19,987 nt of DNA, from assembly GCA_029247985.1 (NCBI GenBank), contig JAQWKF010000129.1:1-19987 (forward strand), given 5' to 3'. This DNA is from Flavobacteriaceae bacterium (GTDB taxonomy: Bacteria; Bacteroidota; Bacteroidia; Flavobacteriales; Flavobacteriaceae). The notes beneath the pieces are model-generated. The model made no database searches. It was not told the DNA's origin and saw nothing but the letters and a program-made list of their open reading frames with translations. Positions 7,183-15,093 of the stretch are shown here, one piece after another (positions within the stretch are counted from its first letter, which is position 1; each line of letters begins with the position of its first letter). Position numbers and translations under genes: made by a program.

Positions 7183-10100
7183 ATGAAAACTAAATTTATT
7201 CAAATTTTAACATTTGCGTTAATCGCAGTGTTTCAAGTTGCTTTAGCACAACAAGTTGTTACTGGATCTGTTACAGACCAAGAAGGGATGCCACTTCCAG
7301 GAGCCACTGTTGTTATTAAAGGAACTTCCTCAGCAACTACTGCTGATTTTGATGGTAATTATACAATTGCTGCCAAAAACGGAGACGTTTTGGTTATAAG
7401 CTATGTAGGCTATAGTGCTGCCGAAGTTACTGTCGACGGTGCTACTGCTAATGCTGTATTATCAACTTCAAATGATCTTGATGAAGTAGTTGTAACGGGT
7501 TATGGTACATTCAGTAAAGAGAAATTTACTGGTAGTGCTGTAACGCTAAGCGGTGAAGCTTTGAGCAAGAAAAACGTGTCAAACATAACATCGGCTCTCC
7601 TTGGTGAGGCTGTTGGTGTAACAGTTGTTAATACTTCTGGACAACCTGGATCGGCTGCAACAGTACGTGTTCGCGGTAGAACTGGTTCGATAAATGGTAA
7701 CTCTGCACCATTATATGTTGTAGACGGAATTCCATTTAATGGTGGTATTAATGCTATTAACCCTAACGACATTGAATCTACTACAATTCTAAAAGATGCC
7801 GCAGCTACTGCAATCTACGGAAACCGTGGTGCAAATGGGGTAATTTTGATTAGCACAAAACGTGGTTCTGCTGAAAAAACAAGAGTTACTGTTGATATCA
7901 AATCAGGTACTAACATGGATTATTTGCCAAGGTACTCCGTTATTGAATCGCCTGAGCGTTTTACAGAAATCGCTTGGGAGTCATTAAGAAATAGAGGTCA
8001 GGGTCTTGTTGATGCAGGTTACTCTCAATTTGCTCCTGCTTCAAGTTACGCTACCGCTAGACTATTCAGTACGGCAGGCTTTGATCCAGGTTATAATATG
8101 TGGAACGCAGCAGGTACGGACTTAATCGACCCAGCTACTGGAAAATTTTATGAAGGCATATCACGAAAATATACGCCTGAAAATTGGAGAGATTATGCGT
8201 TCCAAGACTCGCAACGTAATGAAGCTAATCTTAGCATAAGTGGAGGCGGTAAAAATATGACCTATTTTTATTCTGTAGGTGCCCTAGAAGATGTGGGTTA
8301 TAGTGTTAACTCAAACTTTAAAAGATTTAATACTAGATTAAACTTGGACTTTAAACCATTCGATTGGTTAACTTGGAGAGCTGATATGTCTTATACACAC
8401 ACAGCTTCAAACGCTAACGGTCAGTCTTCGGACTCTGGTAGTGTATTCTGGACAACTGCAAACATGCCGCGCATCTACCCATTATTTCAGCGTGATGCTA
8501 ATGGCGAAAAAATTAAAGATGTTTATGGGGGATATCAATATGATTATGGTGAAGTCTACAGTAGAGGCTTCGCAGGTTTAACAAACTCCATTGCTGACGC
8601 CAATTACAATGGCGATTTTTCTCATTCTAACAGAATAGGAACAAATCAAAGTTTTAATGCAACTCTTAATGAGGATTTTAATTTTGAAAGCACCTTTTCA
8701 TTCTACTTACAAGAAGGCGATTCGACATTTAGGTCTGATCCTTTTTATGGTTCATCTAGAGGTCAAGGAGGTTATATTTCTAAATCAACTAGTGAATTTA
8801 GACAATGGGTTATCCGAAACGCTATCCGCTTCAATAAAGATATTAATAATGGTGACACTGTTATTGACGCATATGTTGCGTACGAATCTGAAAGTCGCGA
8901 AAGCTATGGCATGAATGCTAACAAATTCAATTTAGTTGACCCACAAGGGAACGAGCTGTATAATGCAGTAGTTAACAACACATCAACTTCTAGTACATCT
9001 GTTTTATCTCGCGAAGCTTTTGTTGGATTTATGAAAGTTTCGTTACAGGATAAATATTTCCTTAGTGCTGATGTGCGAAGAGATGGTACGTCGATATTTG
9101 CAGAAACAAAATGGGGAACATTTGGGTCCTTAAGTGCTGCATGGATTATCTCAAACGAAGATTTCTTCAACATCGATACATTTGACTTTTTAAAGATAAA
9201 AACAAGTTATGGTGTACTTGGAGAAGCATTAGGTCAAGGTGGATATCCTGGATATGATTCTTATTCCATTCAAAACGTTGATGGTCAACCTTCAATTGGT
9301 TTTGTTGCCAAAGGTAATCCTGACTTAACCTGGGAAAGGGGTGAGCAATTTAACATTGGTATTGAATTTGAGTCAGGCATTTTTGAGGGCTCTTTGGAAA
9401 CATATGTCAAAAACAGAAATGATATGTTTTTCACTCAAAACTTTGGGCCTTCCATTGGATACCGTTCCATTGTTGTTAATGATGGAGGAATCCGAAACTA
9501 CGGTACTGAGTTTGATATTACAGCAAATATTATTGATAATGACGATTTAAAATTGTCAATTAATGTACTTGGAGCAATTGAAAAAAATGAAATTACTCAA
9601 ATGCCTATGGATCCTGCTACAGGTAAAAGGAAAGTTATTGACCCTTCTGGCGCGTACGCACTTGCTAAAGGTCACAGCTCTTATGAATATTACATGCGCG
9701 AGTGGGCAGGTGTTAATCCAGACACAGGGTATGCGCAGTGGTATAGAAATTTCGATGATAAAAATGCAAATGGCGCTTATGATGCTGGAGAGCGAATTGA
9801 AGATTTACATGAATACCAATTAGCTAACCCTAACGCTACTATCTTGGAAGATAAGGTAGAAACGTATACTTCTGCTACAAAGCGATTTACCGATAAAGTT
9901 GCACTTCCTGATTTATCAGGTGCATTTACAATAAATGCCGAATACAAAGATTTTGACTTAACTGCAATTTTCACATACGGTATTGGTGGATATGCTTACG
10001 ATAGCGCATATCGTGATTTTATGGACAATGGTCCAGTAGCAAATATGCAGCAATTACACTCGGATATTGAAAAAAGATGGCAAAATCCAGGTGATGTTAC

Positions 10101-10398
10101 TGATGTACCTTTGCTAAATTCTAATTGGCAAACAAATCAAGCATCAACTTCCACCCGTTTCTTAGTAGAAGCTGACTATTTGAATTTTGCGAATTTACAG
10201 ATTGGATACTCTATACCTAGTGACTTAACTAAGAAGATCAGTGCCTCTTCTGCAAGAATTTTCTTGACTGGAGATAACCTGATGATTTTAACTAAGAGAG
10301 ACGGATTTAATCCAACTTATTCTCTTTCTGGAGGTACTGGAAGATACACATACGAGCCTATGACAACCATATCGGCTGGTTTAACCATTAACTTTTAA
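7183..10398 (+). CDS. SusC/RagA family TonB-dependent outer-membrane receptor
   Basis: This is the transport half of a SusC/SusD pair: a TonB-powered outer-membrane channel that takes up oligomers handed over by the SusD lid. From the ATG at 7183 it has 1071 residues, a normal length. Order: signal peptide ending near FQVALA-QQ (residue 22); a CarboxypepD_reg-like domain at about 24-105 (TGSVTDQEGMPLPGATVVIK, ISYVGY); a plug domain at about 110-230 (DEVVVTGYG, RVRGRTGSINGNSAPLYVVD, ILKDAAATAIYGNRGANGVI); then the beta-barrel ending in TTISAGLTINF with the terminal aromatic residue expected for outer-membrane assembly. The start is set by the promoter at 7127-7158 and the signal peptide. SusD follows after 10 bp. 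It is clearly divergent from the remnant at 3743, so it is not a recent duplicate. The substrate cannot be read from sequence. Confidence 0.95.
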   Translation: MKTKFIQILTFALIAVFQVALAQQVVTGSVTDQEGMPLPGATVVIKGTSSATTADFDGNYTIAAKNGDVLVISYVGYSAAEVTVDGATANAVLSTSNDLDEVVVTGYGTFSKEKFTGSAVTLSGEALSKKNVSNITSALLGEAVGVTVVNTSGQPGSAATVRVRGRTGSINGNSAPLYVVDGIPFNGGINAINPNDIESTTILKDAAATAIYGNRGANGVILISTKRGSAEKTRVTVDIKSGTNMDYLPRYSVIESPERFTEIAWESLRNRGQGLVDAGYSQFAPASSYATARLFSTAGFDPGYNMWNAAGTDLIDPATGKFYEGISRKYTPENWRDYAFQDSQRNEANLSISGGGKNMTYFYSVGALEDVGYSVNSNFKRFNTRLNLDFKPFDWLTWRADMSYTHTASNANGQSSDSGSVFWTTANMPRIYPLFQRDANGEKIKDVYGGYQYDYGEVYSRGFAGLTNSIADANYNGDFSHSNRIGTNQSFNATLNEDFNFESTFSFYLQEGDSTFRSDPFYGSSRGQGGYISKSTSEFRQWVIRNAIRFNKDINNGDTVIDAYVAYESESRESYGMNANKFNLVDPQGNELYNAVVNNTSTSSTSVLSREAFVGFMKVSLQDKYFLSADVRRDGTSIFAETKWGTFGSLSAAWIISNEDFFNIDTFDFLKIKTSYGVLGEALGQGGYPGYDSYSIQNVDGQPSIGFVAKGNPDLTWERGEQFNIGIEFESGIFEGSLETYVKNRNDMFFTQNFGPSIGYRSIVVNDGGIRNYGTEFDITANIIDNDDLKLSINVLGAIEKNEITQMPMDPATGKRKVIDPSGAYALAKGHSSYEYYMREWAGVNPDTGYAQWYRNFDDKNANGAYDAGERIEDLHEYQLANPNATILEDKVETYTSATKRFTDKVALPDLSGAFTINAEYKDFDLTAIFTYGIGGYAYDSAYRDFMDNGPVANMQQLHSDIEKRWQNPGDVTDVPLLNSNWQTNQASTSTRFLVEADYLNFANLQIGYSIPSDLTKKISASSARIFLTGDNLMILTKRDGFNPTYSLSGGTGRYTYEPMTTISAGLTINF

Positions 10399-10408
10399 AA
10401 TTTACACA

Positions 10409-11896
10409 ATGAAATTTAATAATATTTATTACACGTTTTTTGCTGTGATATTGTTTTTCGGTTGTGAGAAGGAATTCCTTGAAGAATATCCGACTGGATC
10501 AATAACCCCAAAGCAAATAGCTGACATTAATTTAATCAATCCTGAAATTCAGGGATCATTACTTCTAGGTATTTATGAAAATATGTACAAAGCTGGAAGT
10601 GGCGGAACAAGTGGGCACATCGATTTTGGTCAAAGAGCCATGGATATCAAAACAGATATGCTCTCAGGAGATATGGTACTTTATGCAAAGAATTATGGCT
10701 GGTACTCTGACATTTCTGAATTAACAGCAACGGAAGACTATAACAACATTACAAATTACGGCCCGTGGCGTTATTATTATAGAATCGTAAATCTTTCTAA
10801 CATTGTTATTGACAATATTGGAGGAAAGGACTCCAATCCAGAAGATGCAACGGCTAAAGCAAGTTTGGGGCAGGCACTCACAACAAGAGCCTATGCCTAT
10901 TTTTACCTTACTCAGCTTTATCAAAATGGCTTTGATGCAAATCAAGCTATTTTACCTATCTATACCTCAGCAGCAGATCCAAATCAGCCTAAAAGTAAGG
11001 CTTCAGAAGTGTTTGCACTTATTGAAGATGACTTAACTGTAGCGAAAGGTCTTATGACAGACTTTACTCGTGAATCTGTTACACAAGCAGACCAGTATGT
11101 AGCTAGCACTATTTTAGCATTTGCATACGCAGCACAAGGCAAGTGGCAAGAAGCAGCTGACGAGTCCGCTATTGTTGTTCTAAACAGTGGTTATCGAGTT
11201 ATTAGCGCAGACGAAGCTTTTTATTCTGGCTCAGGAGACTTTGTTGGTGGTTTTAACAGCGTTGATACGTATTCCAATAGTGTTTTATGGGGCGTTGATT
11301 TAACTGCAGATAGCGGCATTGGCTTAATATCATTTTGGGGACAGGTAGATTATTATTCCTATAGTTATGCTGCGGCCGGAGATTATAAAGTAATAGATGC
11401 TAGCCTTTACAGTGAAATCAGAGCAGATGATGTAAGAAAAAATCAGTTTCTTTCAAGTCTTAAATTGCCTTTGTATAAATTCTATCACGAAGATAGAGAG
11501 CCTCTTGGACAACGCGTAGTAACAACTGATTTATTCTATTTTAGATATTCTGATATGGTACTGCTACATGCAGAGGCGCAGGCACATCTTGGTAATGATG
11601 CTGCATCGAAAACAGTACTTGACATTTTATTAAGTCAAAGAATTGTTGACAGATCGTACTTAGTTCCGCTTACAGGGCAAGATCTGATTGATGAAATTTA
11701 TCTTCAAACACGAATTGAAATGTGGGGTGAAGGTAAATCTTATCTTGCAATGAAAAGAAACAAAGCATCAATTACCAGAGGTTCTAACTGGTTAGACTTC
11801 GCTGGTGAGACTTATGACTATGACGATGAAAAACTTTCCTTTGAAATTCCTGAGCAAGAAATTCGCGACAACCCGCTTGTTAATTCTCAGAATTAA
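10409..11896 (+). CDS. RagB/SusD family nutrient-uptake outer-membrane lipoprotein
   Basis: This is the surface lipoprotein that caps the SusC channel and captures substrate. It has 495 residues. The N-terminus is a lipoprotein signal with C19 as the likely lipidated residue (LFFGC-EKEFLEEYPTGS); the Cys...FLE..P pattern is typical of SusD. The helical, TPR-like fold is suggested by ALTTRAYAYFYLTQLYQNG, ILAFAYAAQGKWQEAADES and DMVLLHAEAQAHLGND. The C-terminal part has EIYLQTRIEMWGEGKSY and ends in KLSFEIPEQEIRDNP, as in the RagB/SusD branch. It lies 10 bp after susC and shares its transcript, which ends at the terminator at 11918. No sugar-active enzyme is adjacent; the nearest enzymes are proteases. 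Confidence 0.94.
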   Translation: MKFNNIYYTFFAVILFFGCEKEFLEEYPTGSITPKQIADINLINPEIQGSLLLGIYENMYKAGSGGTSGHIDFGQRAMDIKTDMLSGDMVLYAKNYGWYSDISELTATEDYNNITNYGPWRYYYRIVNLSNIVIDNIGGKDSNPEDATAKASLGQALTTRAYAYFYLTQLYQNGFDANQAILPIYTSAADPNQPKSKASEVFALIEDDLTVAKGLMTDFTRESVTQADQYVASTILAFAYAAQGKWQEAADESAIVVLNSGYRVISADEAFYSGSGDFVGGFNSVDTYSNSVLWGVDLTADSGIGLISFWGQVDYYSYSYAAAGDYKVIDASLYSEIRADDVRKNQFLSSLKLPLYKFYHEDREPLGQRVVTTDLFYFRYSDMVLLHAEAQAHLGNDAASKTVLDILLSQRIVDRSYLVPLTGQDLIDEIYLQTRIEMWGEGKSYLAMKRNKASITRGSNWLDFAGETYDYDDEKLSFEIPEQEIRDNPLVNSQN

Positions 11897-11917
11897 TTAA
11901 AAAGTTTTTAATTATTC

Positions 11918-11949
11918 AAAGCCCGTTCAATATTTGAACGGGCTTTTTT
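11918..11949 (+). terminator. rho-independent terminator of the susC-susD operon
   Basis: A perfect 13-bp stem (AAAGCCCGTTCAA with TTGAACGGGCTTT) around a TAT loop is followed by more T residues on the + strand. On the minus strand the run after the stem is only TTTGAATAATT, so it is a weaker terminator for the converging metalloprotease gene, whose stop codon overlaps its edge. Confidence 0.92.
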
Positions 11950-13645
11950 ATAAAATAATTTTACGTAAATGAGATGTATTGTCGGAAAGCAATAGTTGAA
12001 TAAAATATATTTGCGAAGACGTATTTTCAATATCAAATCGATGATGATTTGAAGGAACTTTCATGTTAATATTTTTAACTATTCTTCCAGAAATATCAAA
12101 AAGAATAATTTTTTCAATATCAAGACTTTCAGGAGTATTAACATATATGGAAGAGCCTGATAATTTAATGCGAATTGCATTGTATTTATCTTGAGACAAT
12201 GAAAGTGTCTGAAAACACTCTGAAACAGACATTTCTAATCCGCAATTAAAAGGACTTGCTGAAAAACTCACTTTTTCTTTACCAGCGTCTATATAAGTTT
12301 GGTTGAGCCCTCCATAATTTAAATCTCCGTAAGAACCCGCATAATGCATCAGATTATTTTGATCTATAACATGTAGAAATAGAGAAGCATGACCAATTTC
12401 ATGTGCAGTAGTCCATTCAAAATCAAACTGATTATTGGATACAACATCATAGCCCCAACTTATATTTGAATCATAAACAAAATCAATATTTGTAACAATA
12501 CCCACGTAGTTTGCTTCGTTTGCGCCACATCCATAAATTCCCTTTAAACTAGTAAAGGCGGCGCCTCCATAACCATTAGCGTCAAAATCAGCGAATCTTA
12601 CTAAATTGATGGTACTTTCTGCGTCGGAAGAAGTTAAAAGACCAGCATCAACAAAATTTACGCCTGTTTTACAAGACCATTCTGAAAGACCTTGTAGAAA
12701 CATTGTTTTAGCATCGATGTTATCAAAAAACTCAGAATTCATCTTAAACTTATAGTTCCCACCTGATAAATGATCAGAAGGGTCGGTACCATTAGGCATT
12801 GCACCAATATGACGCAATGGAACTGTAATTGAGTCTCCAAAAGTGGTTGTTTTTATAGTGAATTGGCTGTAAGGAATTACTAAAGAAAAACCCGCAAAGG
12901 CTGAATCAATACTATAGTTATCTGCTTTTTTTATTTTAACTCCTCCTGATCCAGCTAAGTCTGGCACTTCAACAACAATCTTTTCGTCAGTCCATTCAAT
13001 AATTTCTGAATACGTAAAAATAAAGCTTGCGCCACCATCATTAGCATTTCGAAATCCAACTGTCCCTTTTTCAATGCCAAAACCAGAACCGTTTATAGTT
13101 AGCTCTGAATTTGTTCCCGCCGTAATATCTAAGGGTGAAATTGACTCGATATTGGGGAAGTTTGTGGTCTTTAGATTTCTATCATCTCTTGATTTAGACA
13201 AAATTGTTGTAAATTCTGGATACAGTTCTAAAAGTGCGTCATTAGCAGTTTTTATTTCTTCATTATTTAATTTTCTATAATTGATAAATCTTTCATGATA
13301 TTTCATTTTATAGGTGTTTGATGAAATATTTTTATTTAGAAAAAAAATACCCTCATCGTTTAATTTAAATTTTAATTGATGAGAAACAACCTGAAAATGA
13401 TCGTCAACAATTCCTCCCAAAGCTTTCAAAATAACTATAGAATCACTATCCCCTTTCAGTAATTGAGAAGTTTGAACCTCATAATTAGTAAATATATCTC
13501 CATTGCTATCAAAATATGAAGAAGAACCGATAATTTTACCCTCAATTACTAATGAAGATTCATTATGAAATTGTTGAAGTATATTTGTTTGGGCAAATGA
13601 GTATGCTGCGGAAAGCGTTAAAATGAATAAATAACTCTTTTTCAT
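11948..13645 (-). CDS. secreted metzincin-like metalloprotease with IPT/TIG domain and T9SS sorting domain
   Basis: This is a 565-residue predicted zinc endopeptidase. A type I signal peptide ends near SFA-QT (residue 18). Residues of about 165-250 look like an IPT/TIG Ig-like fold (SPLDITAGTNSELTINGSGF ... VVEVPDLAGSGGVKIK). The zinc site is HEIGHASLFLH at H415-H425, matching metzincin HExxHxxGxxH except for leucine in place of the usual glycine, with a probable Met-turn at NLMHY (M433). The final 80 residues (IEKIILFDISGRIVKNI ... IYFIQLLLSDN ... LRKIIL) are a T9SS type A sorting domain. Residues of about 25-160 match nothing I recognise and may be a prodomain. It is a monocistronic gene facing the SusCD operon and is AT-rich compared with the men genes. 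The substrate is unknown; a matrixin-type protease is the closest call. Confidence 0.85.
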   Translation of the reverse strand: MKKSYLFILTLSAAYSFAQTNILQQFHNESSLVIEGKIIGSSSYFDSNGDIFTNYEVQTSQLLKGDSDSIVILKALGGIVDDHFQVVSHQLKFKLNDEGIFFLNKNISSNTYKMKYHERFINYRKLNNEEIKTANDALLELYPEFTTILSKSRDDRNLKTTNFPNIESISPLDITAGTNSELTINGSGFGIEKGTVGFRNANDGGASFIFTYSEIIEWTDEKIVVEVPDLAGSGGVKIKKADNYSIDSAFAGFSLVIPYSQFTIKTTTFGDSITVPLRHIGAMPNGTDPSDHLSGGNYKFKMNSEFFDNIDAKTMFLQGLSEWSCKTGVNFVDAGLLTSSDAESTINLVRFADFDANGYGGAAFTSLKGIYGCGANEANYVGIVTNIDFVYDSNISWGYDVVSNNQFDFEWTTAHEIGHASLFLHVIDQNNLMHYAGSYGDLNYGGLNQTYIDAGKEKVSFSASPFNCGLEMSVSECFQTLSLSQDKYNAIRIKLSGSSIYVNTPESLDIEKIILFDISGRIVKNINMKVPSNHHRFDIENTSSQIYFIQLLLSDNTSHLRKIIL

Positions 13646-13690
13646 ATTTTAATTTAAATAATTAGTAATACAATATAGCCAAAATAATTT

Positions 13691-14407
13691 ATGAAAAAGA
13701 CCATATTTGGAATTAACGCAGTCCGTGAAGCCATTCAAGATCCCAGTAGAATCCAAAAGGTTCTCATTGAAGAAGGACTTAAAAACCCTGCTGCACAAAA
13801 GCTGAAAGATGAAATCATGCGCTCAGGTGTTTCATATTCATTTGTGCCAGAGCAAAAACTATACAAGCATACCAAAGAAAATCACCAAGGCTTTGTGGCA
13901 CTCATTGGGCAAATTCAGTTTACTGAGCTAGAAAGTATCCTTGACCCAGAAAAACAACAATTCTTTTTGCTTTTAGACGGCATTACCGATGTTCGAAATT
14001 TTGGTGCTATCATACGTTCTGCTGCAGGTTTAGGTGCAAGTGGTATCATCATTGGTCAAACTGGAAGCGCGCCCCTTAATGACATTGCCATTCAAGCCTC
14101 TGCTGGAGGTGCATTTCACATTCCCATTGTTCGTGTAAGCCACCTTAAAGATGCCATGTATCTGCTACAATCACACGAAATAGCACTGGTTGGTTGTACA
14201 GAAAAAGCAAATTCATTTGTTTCAGACACAAACCTTAAGCGCTCTTTGGGTATAGTCATGGGGAATGAACACAAAGGCATTAGCAAGGGGGTTCTCAACC
14301 TTTGTGATGAGCAAATAAAAATTCCGATTAATGACGTAATGGACTCCTATAATGTTTCTGTTGCTGCTTCGCTAGTGTTATATGAATACCACAGGCAAAA
14401 CAACTAA
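13691..14407 (+). CDS. rlmB: 23S rRNA (guanosine-2'-O-)-methyltransferase RlmB (SpoU/TrmH family)
   Basis: RlmB methylates the ribose of G2251 (E. coli numbering) in the peptidyl-transferase loop of 23S rRNA using SAM. The 238-residue protein has an N-terminal substrate-binding domain (FGINAVREAI ... HKENHQGFVA-like HTKENHQGFVAL) and the SpoU knotted domain with its three motifs: TDVRNFGAIIRSAAGLG (99-115), LGIVMGNEHKGIS (186-198) and IPINDVMDSYNVSVAASL (211-228). It starts 45 bp from the divergent metalloprotease and its TAA overlaps the stop of yjjG on the other strand by four bases. The exact target site is inferred from family membership; a related TrmH-type tRNA or rRNA 2'-O-methyltransferase is the alternative. 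Confidence 0.92.
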   Translation: MKKTIFGINAVREAIQDPSRIQKVLIEEGLKNPAAQKLKDEIMRSGVSYSFVPEQKLYKHTKENHQGFVALIGQIQFTELESILDPEKQQFFLLLDGITDVRNFGAIIRSAAGLGASGIIIGQTGSAPLNDIAIQASAGGAFHIPIVRVSHLKDAMYLLQSHEIALVGCTEKANSFVSDTNLKRSLGIVMGNEHKGISKGVLNLCDEQIKIPINDVMDSYNVSVAASLVLYEYHRQNN

Positions 14408-15093
14408 AGCAAAAAAGTCAACTCTTCCAGTTGTTCAATTTCTTTATAGTGCGTAGGATTTATTTGCTTCAAAGGCATAAAATGAACGGCATGCATCCCC
14501 ACGCTTAGAGCGCCTTCAATATCAGCCTCTAGGCTATCCCCTATCATAACAGCCTCTGATGATCTAACGCCACCGACTTTTAGGGCGTGATTGAAAATTT
14601 CGGGATCTGGCTTTTTCTTACCTACTGAAGACGAATCGGTAATTGTTTCAAAATAAGGTAAAAGCCCAGAATTTTTCATTTTATAATGCTGCACATCTTT
14701 AAATCCATTGGTAATCATATGCAGGGCATAGTGAGGCTTGAGTGTCTCCAATATGGAAATAGCACCTGGAAACAAAGTGTTATATTCAGGAAGTGTTTGA
14801 ATGTAAGCGTCCGCCATATCAAAAATTAAGGCATCGGATGCATTGTAATTTAACAGATCGAAAACAGTTTTTAGGCGCTCATATCGCAACTTTTCTTTAT
14901 CAATCTTACCTTCGCGATACAACCGCCAGTAGGCAATGTTATTTGGTATATAGACATTGAGGAAACTATCAAGCTCAAGGCCTATATCGTATTGCTTAAA
15001 AAGCGCTTTAAAGGCCAGTGCAGAGTTTTGCTCAAAATCCCAAAGCGTATGGTCCAAATCAAAATACAACGCCTTGATAGTTGATTTATTCAT
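14404..15093 (-). CDS. yjjG: YjjG-type HAD hydrolase (pyrimidine 5'-nucleotidase)
   Basis: This is a cytoplasmic HAD-superfamily phosphatase. The family removes phosphate from UMP, dUMP and dTMP and from non-canonical pyrimidine nucleotides, which helps keep damaged bases out of DNA. The 229-residue protein shows all four HAD motifs: FDLDHT (nucleophile D12, acid D14), MITNG (T128), KKKPDPEIF (K161) and MIGDSLEADI (D186, D191). An alpha-helical cap lies between motifs I and II (residues of about 20-110). It is the last gene of the adk-obgE operon and overlaps the upstream deacetylase-like gene by 8 bp. YjjG-type activity is inferred from size and DHTLWDF-type motif I; substrate range in this subfamily varies. 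Confidence 0.85.
   Translation of the reverse strand: MNKSTIKALYFDLDHTLWDFEQNSALAFKALFKQYDIGLELDSFLNVYIPNNIAYWRLYREGKIDKEKLRYERLKTVFDLLNYNASDALIFDMADAYIQTLPEYNTLFPGAISILETLKPHYALHMITNGFKDVQHYKMKNSGLLPYFETITDSSSVGKKKPDPEIFNHALKVGGVRSSEAVMIGDSLEADIEGALSVGMHAVHFMPLKQINPTHYKEIEQLEELTFLL

Noticed and set aside
7183..11896. Intact susC-susD as a recent duplicate of the broken pair
   Set aside because: The two SusC N-termini differ in most positions and the SusD tails belong to different branches.
13646..13690. Minus-strand promoter TTTG-N19-TATTTAAA for the metalloprotease
   Set aside because: The -7 part matches the consensus poorly (TAAA in place of TTTG), and in such AT-rich DNA this can arise by chance.
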